Of a stretch of 64,000 bases of DNA, positions 12,447 through 26,166 are shown piece after piece. The stretch is taken from contig NC_092579.1 in NCBI RefSeq assembly GCF_037975245.1, forward strand, positions 7,647,001-7,711,000, given 5' to 3'. This stretch comes from Apostichopus japonicus. Its lineage: Eukaryota; Echinodermata; Holothuroidea; Aspidochirotida; Stichopodidae. The position numbers and the translations under genes are program-made. Every line of letters begins with the position of its first letter. Position 1 is the stretch's first letter. The notes under the pieces are model-generated. The model made no database searches and was not told where the DNA came from. It worked only from the letters and a program-made list of their open reading frames with translations.

Positions 12447-15400
12447 CTACAATTCATCTGATACACCAAGACCTGTCACAAGTTCGATACATGATTTTAC
12501 GCAATTGTTAATGCATACACGTAAAAATGACCTTTGACACCCTCATGGCAACCTTGGCAAATATGAACGGCTGTGCAGTATTTTACACCTCCTCTATGAG
12601 AGTACAGTAATGATCTTACTCAGCTGGCCGTGTCACTTGACCCACTAATCCAATTCACCAGAAATACTTTCCCTTGTGGAGAGAATTGATTTCTCGAGCC
12701 CTGTCGTCGGCATCTTGGAGTCCTCTGGCAACTTTTTGAGAGTTTTCGCCTTCCGGGCAATCCAGAAAATGTCAGGAGGGAGTTGACTCAATCAATTTCC
12801 CTCAATCTTTAGTCCCGTTAATAAACCTTCCAAGATTCAGCCAGTTTCTCATCCCGTAAAAAAAAGCCTACCAATAACAACCGAATGGCTTGCACACGAC
12901 TTTATCGCAGAAGCTTGGCTTCGAGGGTCAAATAAAAATCAAGTAGTATAAACAGACGACAGGAATATGAAGACTAATTGTACTTATCTCTTGTCCTTTT
13001 GCTTCACTAACTTTAAAGTTTGATACCTAATTTCAAAATTGGGCATGTCATTCAATCTTTTCTTTTTGCATTTAAAATTTGATTCAAATCTTCATATTTT
13101 ATAGACAGTAATATTCATTCTCACCAAAAGTTTTCCCTGCAAATTAAGCTGTGGCTACTGTACTGTATACATGTATCCATTGTGTAGTTTGATAAACTGT
13201 CAGTGTATACCTTCATGGTAACAAGATTTAACCCTAACAGTACTTAATTTGTTGTTACTCTAATCTGTTAATTCTGGTCATAATTAATCCATATATCACC
13301 TCCTCTTAAAGATGGAAAATCTCATATTAACACCATTTGCACAAGGTGACATCAGTCTAATGAGGTAATGAGCTGTGCGTAGATCTTATCTGTGTTAACA
13401 AACTGGGGAAAAATTGGTGCAATCTTTCTCTTTTGGTTGGAGACACATGATTTAACAATATTTGAAGCTCACTGGACATTCCAATTATCAATGAACAATT
13501 CAATCTAGCATGTAAAAAAAGGAATGAATCTTAAGAAAAATAAATTTGGTCACATACAGTATCACAATTTAGATAAAAGTGTTTTAATAATATCCCTTCT
13601 TGGCAAAGATTTCTAACACCGAAATTTGTAAAGAATTAATACTGATTTTTTTTTGCGTTTCCCTATAAGCAAAATGCAGAAGACTCTGTGCTTGCGGGAG
13701 TCTGAAATTCAGGCCCTGGAGTAATTTCTGACATTCTGATACTTTCTAATCTTATAATCTCCCATTCTAATATTCCTGAGGTTAAACAAGAATGTGTGCC
13801 TTTTCTATTTGAAAACACATCCTTGCCAAAACCAGCGCTTTATGTGTCACTTTTGGAGCAAAGATAATCAACTGCAGTGGAATTCTATCTTGTAAAATGA
13901 TCATGTTCTGGTTTATGTTGCATGACAGGCACGCACCATGCAAGGTGAAATGGAAAAAATAGCTTTCATGGTTTTAAATTGGACCAATATGAGATATGAA
14001 ATTACAACATTATCATAACCTATAACCCACATATTTGAACTTTTGTAGCTGAATTGCCTTAGCCTTCGAACCTTGAAAGGTGTTGGTGACACTTCTTTGC
14101 TGTTAATAGAAATCTCTCAAAATGCTGAGGGAACATAAAATGATATATTAGAACTGTAAAATGAAAACTTCATGAGATTTCGCAGAATTACTTACTTAAA
14201 ATCTTGGGGTTGTGTGTTTGCAGAGCTTCTTTGGACATTAGACACAGGTCAATGCATAGGGGATAAGTCTGGGCACCACTCTGCCCTCAGCCCCCCCCCC
14301 CTACCTTTCCCTTTATCCTAGGACTAAACATCAGCTGTAAACAGAATTTCATTCCAAAGAAGATACAAAGTGGAAAATAATTAGTACTGCACTCTTCATG
14401 AATCATGTAAATATTCCTTCCTTTCAACCAATGTTTACTCTAGAAGCACAACTATTTCGGTAGTAGGCAACTACCGATAAATGTACTTGCCTCTGGCCAT
14501 CCTCTTCTGAGAAATAATGGATTACCAAGTTGTTTATGTAGCCTTTAACTATACTGCAGTCCTTAAAACACCTGTTTTGGACCTAAATAGTTTGTATACA
14601 ACTCTTCTCCATTGTTTGCATACTGTAGCTGTGCACTGAATCTACAGTGCTTTACTTAATTTACAGATCAAGTTGAGTAGAGGTGGAAAGTCATTGTGCT
14701 ATGACTAATTAGCATTATATATAGCTAATTTACTAAACTAATTAATACCCTAAATTCAATAATATTTTACATACAAATTTGATCAACTAAGGAAGAGTGG
14801 AGGGGAGGGATTTTTTCTTCCATACTCCTAACCCACCTACACCTCCCCCACCCCCCCTGCCTTTTCAGTTACATTTCTTCAATAATTGCCCCCTTCCCGC
14901 CACCTTAGCTATGCATGCACCAGCTAGAAGGTCTGAGACTTCCTATGCCAGTCTGTCTCCCTCTATCTTAGAGAGCCTCTCCTGACCATCCGTCCCACTT
15001 CTAGATTCTCACAAAATCTTCTCACGGAACCAAAGATGCAATTCAACAAATTCTACTTAACACTGTATGTATTCAACCAAACCAACCCTTTCAACTCTTT
15101 GATTTACACACAACGTGAAAGAAACCTGACCACTGTAAACGATTTAATTTTCACATTGAATCAGCTGGACCATTCTCTTTAAATTAATAAGAAGCCATCA
15201 ATTTGGTTAGTTTGCCAGGTGGTTTTTTTGTTCTTTCCTCTTTATTCTCAGTAGGATTCATTATTAGTTATAAATATTACCAAACCACCACCATCTTGAA
15301 GTTACCTAAAAGGCTAAAACACAAAATTGGAAACCGGTCTATAATGTAAGGTGAGATTTCCCAAAGAACCAAAACTCAAACAAAGTTAGAGACAGTATTT

Positions 15401-16699
15401 CAATCAAATAAAAATAGCTCTACGACCTTGGATTGATTACTAACGAGTTACTTTCCTGCAGCAGATAATGCCATTAGCTGACAGGAGTGGCATAATTTGA
15501 TAGTTTTATGAGCGGAGAGGAGCTGTTAGATTTATGGGTATAGCGCTGTAGCATTAAAGGGACATTGCTAGTTGCAGCAAACTGTCTGTATTAAACATGT
15601 GTTTGAGAGTTATTTGTGATAACAATCACTCTACCAGGAGACGTTCCTTGGTGTGGAGGGCACCCTAATCACATTTCACATCATTACAGCCTCTAATTAT
15701 CAAGTATCTTGAGAAGCAAAATAACTCAAAAGAATACTTTAAAGTTTAATACGACATCAATCAATTGAAATTTATGGCAAATGTTACCAAGCTCATTTGG
15801 ATAGATCCTTCTTTGTTTTTGCAAACAAACAAGTTTGCATGGAAGGTTGCTTCAATTCTCAAGACTAATTTATATTTTTTATTGACATTTTTGAAATCTG
15901 ACGTTTGTTATAATATGGTAAAACTAACAAAATGTCTGGAAAGAATAGAAAGGAGGAGCTTGGAATAATGCCCAATGTGGATGGTAGGGGGAGGGGGGGG
16001 GAGGGAGGTGAGATCATTGCATGCCAGAAGGTTACCCTGATAGCAATCTTCATGTATGAAGGTAAAGCAAGAGTGCACTTTTTCATATAAAATTAAAGAA
16101 CAGCATCAGAAATGTACCACATACAGCTCTAGATGAATGCAAAATTGGCTTTGAAATGTCTACAATACACTTTGTCCCACAATCACTATAGTTTTCTGGG
16201 TTCGAAACACCACTGAGAATCTGATATTCTCATCTTGATGACATATTTATAATTTTTACTCTGCAGTACTTAGTCAGCTGAGTCTCGAATTCTTCTTTGA
16301 GATTTGGTATTTCTGGTTTACAAAGCGGGGGTTTTGGCTCTGTTCTGTCAATAGTTTTGAGACAACTTTTTTCGTTGCTGCTGCATAGCATTGATGATGA
16401 ATGGGGTGGTGGGGGGGTGGTGGGGGGAGTGATGGGTGCCTTCAGCTCTTTCAGTGTTTTGGGTGTGACCATTATAGGGCTGTCTTGTCATGCTATGATA
16501 ACCCATTGAAGTGAGACGGCTAGATACTTACTTATAAGCCAGTGTCATTTTACATCCACCACATGAATACCAAAACATGGAAAGGAAGTTAACTGAGATA
16601 ATTGTTGGCTTCCTAATCATCAGAAAACACTAAACACTTTCTCCTACAGTACAGTCACTCATTCTTAGTGATTTCTACATCTCCATCACCAATACGAAG
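12447..16699. other. No recognised gene
   Basis: AT-rich non-coding sequence. C and G tracts occur at about 14288, 14840, 15985 and 16405. Frames across these tracts are low complexity. Confidence 0.45.
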
Positions 16700-16748
16700 A
16701 CAATATGAGAGTGCAGCAATGGTGAAAAGATAGGTAAGGGAGAAACAC
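16700..16748 (-). repeat. Family A tail fragment
   Basis: GAGAGTGCAGCAATGGTGAA followed by AGATAGGTAAGGGAG, a diverged copy of the tail at 2515-2560. Confidence 0.4.
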
Positions 16749-17042
16749 AATATAGTATTCATAACTTTCATTTAACAACCTTTTTATTACAACAATAGAT
16801 TGCTAAGAAAAACTAATCCTGGTCCTTTAAACCGATCACCAAATTGAACTTTATCGCCCAAAAAGACTGCTTAAAGGGTAATCAATCTTAATGACGATCA
16901 ATTACGAAAGAGGAGAGCCCTCAACTATTGTCTAAACATAAATAATCTTAACGACTCGACCATGAAGCAATGTTTGAAAAGCATGTCACGGAGGGTGATG
17001 CCTATACCTTGAGTAGGATTTAAAACGAGTCTCATCTTAAGA

Positions 17043-17222
17043 GTGGAACGATCCATCAACTTGGCCCTTGATGTCATCTTATACAGTCCCATCAAAGAAA
17101 CAAGTGGGCCTCTCTCCAGATTATGCTCTGAAGCAAGAATTATTACAATAAACAGTTTTCCACTTGAATTAGCTACAGAGAAAATATACAGTTTTGCACT
17201 TTCAATGAAAAACTCCCTTACA
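17043..17222 (+). CDS. Possible coding exon, unknown protein
   Basis: An open frame of 60 codons starting ATGGAACGATCC runs straight into a GTAAGT donor at 17223-17228. The peptide is of mixed composition (for example LDVILYSPIKETSGPLSRLC) with no low-complexity bias. The upstream acceptor is weak, so the ATG may be the real start or chance. No family recognised. Confidence 0.16.
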
Positions 17223-17229
17223 GTAAGTT

Positions 17230-18960
17230 GATAATTTGTTTTTCAATTTGCAAGGCTAGATCAGGGAAGATGGGAACAGTTGTGGAGGCTGGACACATTT
17301 ATGTGGGTGTATATACTTACAGCTAGTGCTCTAGATAGACTTTCAGCAGTTTATAGCCCAGAGCTTTACTTCTCAAGAATTGTAAGATGGACAGAAACAC
17401 AAGTTTCTTCAAAACAATATAAATGAAAAAAAAACATAATGGAACTACTAAAACATGAATGGAACTACAGCTTTCCACGAAAGGAAAACAACTTGTGATC
17501 AAATACCTCGAGGTGAAATTAGGAAAGTGAAAATCTATACACTGAGAGGATAGCTTTGTAAAATTGTCAAATTGGTAATGTGTACATAAAACACCATGAG
17601 TACATTAGTACACATCAGCCAAAAAATAAGTACTATACATGTACTGTACTGGTACACAAAGTTTGCTTTCCGTGAGTACAACAAGTACCGATCGTTACAA
17701 AACCGTGAGTATGGGTACGGCAACTGAGAGTATCGAATCTAGTATCATACATACAGTCTGCACGCATACCACATATATACTGTACAGTCCCAAGGTCAAG
17801 ACCATGATTAGCCAAACAAAATCTCCCTTCTCAGGCGATAATGGTTAAAGGACAAAGAGATGTTTGTCATGAGAGATATATGCGAGAAAGATGTCAGTAA
17901 AATAACCACAGAAACTTCATACCAATATAGAGGGCTGTTTACTGTATGAGTGTACAGTACCTCTTTAAAACAACAGTCCAGCTAGCTCATCTACCGGATT
18001 CTACTTAACACAGATAACCGTCTCTCTATAAGATCAATACTTCCTTACATTTTGCATCTCATTCTCCAGTCTTTTATGCCGGGCCCATCATGGGGAAGGG
18101 GGACAATTAATAAGAAGAGGTAAGAAACAAATCATTGGAAATGAAAAGAAATAAAATTTAACGACCACACTTGATGGGTATGGACGTAGGATATGTGGGG
18201 CATATATGCCAAATCAGATTTGATGGTGATAGCTACTGTTGGGGAAACCAGTTGCACAGGATCTTCTGAGAGTAATGTTCAGTAGAGGAGAAGAAGGGTC
18301 AGGTAATTGGTATTGTCCCCTTCGCACTTCAACTGTAAAATGGAACAGTTTGATCTGAACATTAACATCTACTGAAGATGAAAGAACATTTTGAATTAAC
18401 ACCAGACATTTTTCCTTGCAGGTCATTTAAATTTATGATGAACATTCATTTGAAGTAAAAAAATCCAACTCCAATTAATATGGACAGCAAAGACAATGCT
18501 TTGAAATGAAAAGTGGTATTAATTTTAACAATGAAAATCCATCATGAGAATCCAACACTGAATGATGTCTGGAGTCGAAAAGATAACCAAGTCCACAACA
18601 ACATAAACACTTCATGACTTCCCTGATGGCCTTTAAAGAAAATGCTACACTTATGATTTTTCCAAAGTGAATGCAGCCCACTGGAGCCAAAAATAACCAA
18701 GTCTTCATATTAAAGTCATACAGTTTGTAAGCACAGATACACCGCCCACCTATCCAAATTAGGGTCGAGTTAAGGTCAGTTTGTATTTGGTTGGCTATCA
18801 TGTAAATTACGAAACAAAACCAGAATCTTCCATTCCATCTCAATTAGATCTCATTTGTGAGAAAACAAGAGAAAATAACTTAAAGTAAGTTTTTAAAGTT
18901 AACTTCCCAACTCTCTTAATGACCTCAAATATCTTTGAATTATCACTTATTTACTTTTAG
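17230..18960. other. No recognised gene
   Basis: Non-coding. Very dense in TACTGTAC/GTACAGTA palindromic motifs at 17.56-17.80 kb. Minus-strand frames at 18214-18426 and 18475-18843 lack splice and domain support. Confidence 0.4.
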
Positions 18961-19300
18961 CATAGTGTTTCATGAGGTTAAGAAACAAAATCCTCAATTT
19001 TCCTTTTACATCAAGAATTTAGTAAACTAATATATGCCTGCATCTAACCATTCCATTCCCTTCCAGTTTGCTCTGAAGCTAAATACAACTGCATGAAGTG
19101 CATGATACTAGTGAAGATCTAATTTACTTTAAGTATAGTGTTTCATGAAGTTAAACAAAATCCTCCATTTTCCTTCAACCTTGAGAATTTAGTTAAACCA
19201 ATGCTTGCCTGCATCTTAACACAACCCTTCCGATTTGCTCAGCCATAAAACTCCAGATATACAAGTGCATTTGTACTGAAGATCTAATTTTTTCATCTGG
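18961..19300. repeat. 173-bp tandem duplication, two diverged copies
   Basis: CATAGTGTTTCATGAGGTTA at 18961 recurs as TATAGTGTTTCATGAAGTTA at 19134. Downstream blocks (AAACAAAATCCTC, TGCCTGCATCT, GAAGATCTAATTT) follow in the same order. Confidence 0.8.
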
Positions 19301-21338
19301 AAAGAGTTTTGCATTTAAAGCCCTAGGTGTAATTGCCGTCTCTCTTGACCATATCACACTTTCGACAAAAAGCACCTTGCAGAGTCCATACCTCATGGAA
19401 ATTTTACGCTCCGAGGACCACAATGTTCGACGTCGAGTGACTCTTATGATGGTTATAGTGAATCCGAATATCATCGCTCAACGAAAATAGTCAAAAAACA
19501 GCCCAGAGAAATTCTCTCCACTTTTATGCATGTTTGTTACTCTTGTTAAAGTTAAGACTCTCTGTTCTCTAAGTACTGTACTGTAGTTTGGTTTATGCAT
19601 GCTATGCAGGCATTCAAATTGGCCCAGGGTGGTTGTCATAAAAGATATTGGGCTTTGGGCTGTTGACCACTAAGGTTTTTTCAACAAGCAGAACTTTCAG
19701 TTTTCATATTCACTGAAGTCTTTTGTTTTTATCATTTTTAATAAACAGCAAATCAAGACTTTTTGGCAATTGAAACTTAGGCAGCTAATAGCACAATGGC
19801 ATGTTTTATTCAAACATTTTCAATAACTTAAGTTTTTTGCAAATGGCAAATTTAGCTATAAATAATTTTCAAATTGAATCTTAAAGGCACACTCTCAGCA
19901 GAGATGAAAAATGGTTAAATTGGAAGTTTACCCTCGGTTTAAACTTTATTAAGAATGTAACAAAATTCTATAAATTGAAATCCGATAGCCTGTAACTCGT
20001 AGTTCTAACCCTGGTATTAAATCAAAAATTTATATTTGTCTTGTATTTTCCATACTTTTAAATGGAGAAGCAAAATTAGCAAACCCAACTATATTTTTAT
20101 TTATTAAGCTTATGTGATTGAAAGATATCCTCGAGATGAACAATTCCCCCAAACACCTCCGTTTGGGAGATATAGTTTAATAGTCATATTAATAGGCATG
20201 TTGTAAATGGATGATAGTACGTTGCAGTGTTACTTTTCTAAGGAAATAAAACGCTTTCTTCTTGAAGTATACTAAAACACTCTGAGATAAAACAACATAT
20301 GAGGAAAATATCAGTTTAGTGACCTATTGACATTTTTTAATTGCTCCTACAACCTTATTAATAAAGCCTGAAGCTTTTTCGATGTTATATCCTCGCACAT
20401 ATTCAGGGACCATGGTACAGCATACCAAATTTATTTTCTCCTTTTTGAAACTTTTGGCACACTAACACATACAATATCTTGACGGAATCATGCAGATATC
20501 ACTTTAGCCATGTTCACATGTGCAACCATAAGGAGGATCTGAAACTGCAAGGACGATACACTTTGCAGTGTGAACCCTCATGTTCTAAGGATCAGACCCC
20601 CTTATGGGAGCATCCAGGCCCAGATGAAGATTGTAGTGTAAACGCTAGGGACCACGCAAACCCGAGAGCTCTGGTTTCTTGCCCTTGTCATTTCCTCACA
20701 AACACAGACCGACGACGACGTGAGTTCGAAAAACTTGCGTAGCCCTCTTTCGTTCAAAGTTGATCCACATCCACCTGTTCTCAAATGTGACAGCCTCTAG
20801 GGTCAGCGTTTTGACATCACAAACGGGAAAACATTCAAAACAAGTTCTTGATCCCCCTTGTGTTCCCAAGCATGAACAAGGCCTTTAATTCTGGTTTTAC
20901 TTCCTTATGGCCCAAAGAAACAGAGAGAGAGAGAGCAGGCATATTCTGGAGTTGGTGAATATAATTAAATTAAAAATTTACCCTCCACAGAGATCAAAGC
21001 AATAAATTAAATCACTTTATTGTGAATGCTAGGAGCAACTTGTTGCAGGCCTAAATCAGTTAATTCTTTCCCCCTCTTGCACTACATACACATGACTTTA
21101 TTCTTTGCAAGTGAAATATCAGGAATAAACATTAAAATTATGCATACAAACTGTGTCAACATAACCACCCACTTTGCTGTCACCGAGGGGTATTTTCATC
21201 CGGAGCACATACCCCCACCAGCAGTTTCAACAGTTTGTCTAACTCTAAATAAAACTTATACAAGATTTAGAAGTTGAAGCATTGATCAACAGTACGCTGT
21301 AAATTATAAAACTTACTGGTTTATATATTTACGAGTGA
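19301..21338. other. No recognised feature
   Basis: AT-rich non-coding. An (AG)n stretch lies at about 20929-20938. A CpG-containing segment near 20640-20800 has open frames on both strands but no supporting signals. Confidence 0.4.
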
Positions 21339-21897
21339 CCCACTTACCTGTCTCCCCACAACCTATGCACCGCATTCTACCGTGTCTAGAATGCCCTGGT
21401 AATCTTTTAACACTGTACACCCTCACTGGCCCAAATGGCCTTCCTTCATTTTTCTACCCACAAAGTGTCTCAATGTGTTTTTCGGAGTTAGAAAAATTTT
21501 CGCGAAATTCGCCTTGTTCCTCCCTTCTCGCAGAGCTACTACCTGTTACCCTAAAAACGTTACGTAAGAAAAAACGAACGCATGGGCGAGAGTGTACACT
21601 AAAAACAGCCCCCAAAAACACCCTTCCCTACAAGAAAAGGATACTTATCAGGCTGGAAAAGATCCTTGGAAGTGCAGAAGTCCTGATAGGAAACTTCTAG
21701 AGTATAAATCCAAGGTAATCCGGGCGAATTTCGCGAAAATTTTTCTAACTCCGAAAAACACATTGAGACACTTTGTGGGTAGAAAAATGAAGGAAGGCCA
21801 TTTGGGCCAGTGAGGGTGTACAGTGTTAAAAGATTACCAGGGCATTCTAGACACGGTAGAATGCGGTGCATAGGTTGTGGGGAGACAGGTAAGTGGG
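21339..21897. mobile_element. Foldback element with perfect 175-bp inverted repeats (family A)
   Basis: Arm one (21339-21513) and arm two (21723-21897) are exact reverse complements over 175 bases, starting CCCACTTACCTGTCTCCCCA. They enclose a 209-base spacer. Both strands therefore encode the same 49-residue stretch; this is an artefact of the palindrome. The spacer, read on the minus strand, matches 61742-61820 (shared CC-GATAAGTATCCTTTT and GGGACTGTTTTTA-like blocks), tying this element to the gag-bearing one at 61.5 kb. Arm ends also match the tails at 2.5, 12.4 and 33.6 kb. Perfect arms imply recent insertion or gene conversion between arms. Confidence 0.95.
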
Positions 21898-22489
21898 GAA
21901 CGAAGTAAATTTCCGTCTTCGAACGGTTATACTGTACTTCTGAAAAATTTGCTGGGTTGGCAAACGTATTACTTTTCTCTGTCTCAATCGAAAAAAGAGA
22001 GAAATTCCCAACATGCAGGAACTTAACAAAGATGGGAAATCAGTTTTGTTGGGGTTGGGGGGGGGGGGGGGGAGGGGGATGCCTAGGAAATGAAAGATCT
22101 ATCTACTTAATGTATAGTAATAATCAATTGGTAATTTGATGTTACGCATTACTAATGGGGAATTCCACCCCTTTAACTTGAACTTGGGTATAATGTTTTA
22201 AATGTAATAAAGTTTTACTCCCAAGCTTCCAATTGTTCAGTTAATTCAATTTGTACCAAAATAAAAGATTTTAAGTTAAAACTTTTGTCTGGCTCTACAG
22301 TATTCCAAAATTTAAAGGAGCATACTGTACAGTATAATTACTGTGTTACCACAGATAATTCTAGCAAATTTTCGTGTCTCTTTTCTTTTGCTTATATGTA
22401 AATTTAAATTTCCATTATTGTTTTCTTCATATTTCCCCTTAAATTTGTTTGTATTGCTTTTATAACAGTCTCTTGTTTTCTATCTGTAG
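21898..22489. other. No recognised feature
   Basis: Non-coding, with a G tract at about 22056-22072. Includes CGAAGTAAAT just outside the foldback, the conserved outer end of family A. Confidence 0.4.
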
Positions 22490-22578
22490 ATTTTGGAGCT
22501 GCGGGTAAGAGGATAGAAGCGGAGGCATCATCCGCAGAACTCATCCACATCTCTGCATTCCATCTTAGTTGTTTATAA
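22490..22578 (+). CDS. Possible terminal exon with stop and poly(A) signal
   Basis: A pyrimidine-rich tract ending TTTTCTATCTGTAG precedes an 89-base open segment with GC-rich, coding-like codons in an AT-rich setting. The frame (after two bases) begins FGAAGKRIEAEASSAELIHI and ends at TAA 22576-22578. AATAAA follows at 22589-22594. The 3' UTR would be unusually short, about 30 bases. The upstream exons are not identified and I do not recognise the protein. Confidence 0.3.
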
Positions 22579-22588
22579 TTCAAGTGGA

Positions 22589-22594
22589 AATAAA
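22589..22594 (+). terminator. Canonical AATAAA polyadenylation signal
   Basis: AATAAA eleven bases after the TAA of the candidate exon at 22490-22578. AATAAA is frequent by chance in AT-rich DNA, so its value depends on that exon. Confidence 0.3.
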
Positions 22595-22965
22595 AAAGAT
22601 TTAAACAAAAATTTTGAAAAGGGTAATCTTGACATGATGTCCCCTTCTTCTATATTGGCCACTACTGTAGATCAGATCTGCTTCTTATTCAATACAGAAC
22701 TAGAGTAGGATAATCGTTTGTATTAGAAACAGCTTCCAATGCAATAGGAAGTCTAAGGGTCTAAGGGTAGGGGTTCCACCCCCCCCCCATGGGAATTTTC
22801 CTTCAAATACAGTGACTTAGATGCAAAATGGGAAAATCATTTGACAATTTTTCACATTAATGCATTTTTTGTCTCCTCCCAAAAAAAAAGTAAAATATGC
22901 TTTGCCCCCTAGTTGCACCCCCCCCCCCCCCCCGGACCAGCCTTGGATGGTGCTTCCACTGAGTA

Positions 22966-23126
22966 AGATGCATATATGGGAAGGTACTTCTATTTAGCTA
23001 CTACTGTAGTAATATGCATATAGGAACCTACTTCCATAGGCTACTACTGTAGTGAGATGCATGTACTGTAGGAACCTACTCCATAGGATACTACTGTACT
23101 TAAGATGCATATAGGAACCTGCATGG
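22966..23126. repeat. ~46-bp tandem repeat, about 3.5 copies
   Basis: Units beginning near 22966, 23012, 23055 and 23103 with (A)GATGCATATAGGAACCTAC and TACTACTGTA segments. A C tract (about 22918-22933) lies just upstream. Confidence 0.85.
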
Positions 23127-23592
23127 TAAGAGCCTATCTAGACATCGAGAGTGTAGCCAGCTACACTTTCAATTTCAAGTGTGTAGTAACTCATGTGTTA
23201 CAGCCCTAAAGGTATATAAAAATGCTAATGTATTAATGTATGTCCAAAAAAAGGATATAAAAGTAGAGAAGTTGGAAAGAAAAGATAAAAGTTTGACACT
23301 GGCATACCCTTACTGTACTACAGTATGTGTACAGTATAGTAGTCTTTGGATACTGCAGGCACAACCCAACCATGGAAATATTAAAGACAGGAAGAACCTA
23401 TATAAACCAGGTTCTATTTACCAAACATTTCGTTGAAAATATTTTGACCGAGGACATTATTAACTCCTGGTGATTTCCGACATTGGCCAAGAGTCCCATG
23501 AAAGCCATTTGACCTTATAAATTGAGTCATACATCATTCATTATCAGTGCTGCTGTAGAAAGGGTTATGTATGTTTCTGCATCCTATTCACA

Positions 23593-23705
23593 TTGGCCAG
23601 TCCGGCCACAATGGCCTGTGTTACTGCATGTACTTGCATGATACATAGTTGGCCAGTCCGGCCACAATGGCCTGTGTCACTGCATGTACTTGCAAGATAC
23701 ATAAA
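23593..23705. repeat. 56-bp tandem repeat, two copies
   Basis: TTGGCCAGTCCGGCCACAAT starts at 23593 and again at 23649, with near-identical units ending in a GATACATA. The core GGCCAGTCCGGCC is itself a partial palindrome. Confidence 0.9.
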
Positions 23706-26158
23706 ACATCATAAAATGTATGTCCACAGCTGATCAAACAGAGAGAGAACCAATCAACTGGTTTCTAAATTGATCAATGCATTTATTTCTAATTGATCAA
23801 AGTGTTCATTATACAGACTTAGTCTTACACATGTTCTGCACTGACAAACCATTTTTGGATCATATTATTGTTTATACTTTTGTTAATATAAATCACAATA
23901 ACTTCAGACTATGATTTAACATATACGTAACTTGGTATGTCATGCTGAACCGGAGGCAGGATATGTATACTTCAGTTTCATGAAGAGACCTTAAATAGTA
24001 TAACTTCACCTCAAGATCCTGGTTTGGAAAGATCCTTGACTTTTACACAAACATGTGCAGACGAGAAATCAAGATTTACACACAGATATTACCGGGTTTG
24101 GACAGGAAAAATCATCCCGGGTATTTCTCAAGATTTTAGTTAGCTATAAACTGTACGCAGTGTTTCAATGCTGGTAATATAGGAAGAAATAGGCCACTTT
24201 CCATTTCTTAGAATGATGAAAGTTAAAGTAGCTTTTGGAGTTTGATCGGCAGTTCTTTTTCCAAAAAGTTGAGTATTACTCAAAATAAGATTGTAATTTA
24301 AAATCACTAAATGAAGAGGAAAAAGTAGTTAAAGAACTTCATTAAACCTTCAGCATTTGGTCGTCCAGGCACTTTTCATTGTGGCATCATAATTAAATTA
24401 AATATAAATTAACTATAACTATAACTACTGTATAACTATCAAGTAACTATAAATTAACGATCAGTTAAATTAACTGTCGTGAAAATTTCAAAATTTTGTT
24501 TATCTTTTTGTTCTACTTGCTTTATTTGAAATGAAACTTGGCTAGTCAACTAATGAGCTCTGTTGATATGAGATTTTAAAATATTACACAACGTAAAAAA
24601 AAGCTGCTTTCAAATGAAGAAAGCATTTCCATTATGACAGAGTATGATCAGCATGAATTATAAACCAAGTTGGAAATAAACATGACAAAATTATCAAGAA
24701 ATTTGTCCGTTGAGAATCGATCAGATTGACATATCCATAATGGTTTCAATGAAACAAGTTGGTTTCCTTTCAATTTCCACTCAATGAGATTAATTAATGA
24801 TATTCTCTGTTTGCTCTGTGAAATCTAAGCTTTTTCCCCCTTAAAAAAAGGATTATTACCCAATAAACATAGTCAGAAAAGTAACTACAAAGTAATGGCT
24901 ACAGCACTGTTTCTGATCCAGAGTAGGCTAAGTACTGTACCTCTACTACAAAAGAGTGTTAGGTCTAATATGTTTAACTTTTTTTGTCTGGAAAAGCTTT
25001 CATAAGTCAAGCATTGTAATCAGTTGTTGTGATATATATGGATTATGTGTCAGAAGTGTTCTGACAGTTACAGAGCAAAGCAGAGAGTGCATTTGAACAA
25101 AACCAACTATAGTACTTCAAAATATTCACAGAAGTTTATCAGCAGATCCTCATGTTTATTTAGGTTTTCATATCTACTGTAGCTTGATAGTCTGATTGGT
25201 AAGTTACAATCAAAATTAAGAGGAAAAAGAGTTTAAGATAAATAAAAGATGTGGCTTTGTGATAAGTTTGCTTGTAAAGTTGCCTTTGCCCATCATGATG
25301 GAAAGTCATGCATATATTCAAATCATATTAAATTGAACAATATAATGTCAATGTCAACTTGGGCTACAGGTATTTGCTTTATAACTACTGAACTGTCATG
25401 AAAAGATGTACAGTAATGCTTAAAGTAAGTGAAGATTTTTGTTGCATAATTACACAGACAAATTATACAATATGGATTCTGTATTATAATGGTTGTAATT
25501 ACAATACAATGAAAGGAGCGCAAGAGTACAGTAGGTCACTTAAGACCTTTTGACGGAAATCTGCTACCTTGGATATACTCTACACCTCCTTATAATTTGT
25601 TCCATATATACATTCATGGTTGTTCTAGGCCTGAAATCTGTCTGTACATTGCAGGATCATGTCATGTACAAACGATTCAAAAACTTTCATCAGAAGTTCA
25701 AAAACTACTCTGGTAATTTCCCTTTTTCTTCTGCAGAAATTTAAGCTACGATAAAACCTGATTAGTTATTGTATGTTTGGAGGACTGTCCCATGACCAAC
25801 ACACGACCCATCGAGAATCAAGGAAACGAATTCTAGAGAGTGAGACAGAGAGTTAGATGTTGGAATCTTTTGCCTTCCCTTCAATGACTTCCTGATATTA
25901 TTATTTCAATCAAAACATGACCTAACCTTTTCTAACCTTAACTTACAATCCTTAGCTAAGTATAATACAAGCCTGTGTTTGTATTGGGGATTATCCCTCC
26001 AGTTTACAAATGTTTTGCTTCCGCTGACTAAAATAGTAAAAGGAGAGAACATGCAGTGATGTGGTGATGAGTCAGTGAAGGAAAAACAAATTCAATCATT
26101 TTCACAATGCAGGTTGTATGTAGATATCATCTAATTTAAGCATATCTGTATATTCTAA
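23706..26158. other. No recognised feature
   Basis: AT-rich non-coding sequence. A short run of ACTATAACT-type repeats lies at about 24410-24460. Confidence 0.45.
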
Positions 26159-26166
26159 GTTTATAC

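Noticed and set aside
16195-16215. GGGTTCGAAAC resembling a tRNA B box
   Set aside because: No A box or cloverleaf pairing upstream.
18214-18843. Two minus-strand frames (70 and 122 codons)
   Set aside because: No acceptor/donor pair in frame and no recognisable motif.
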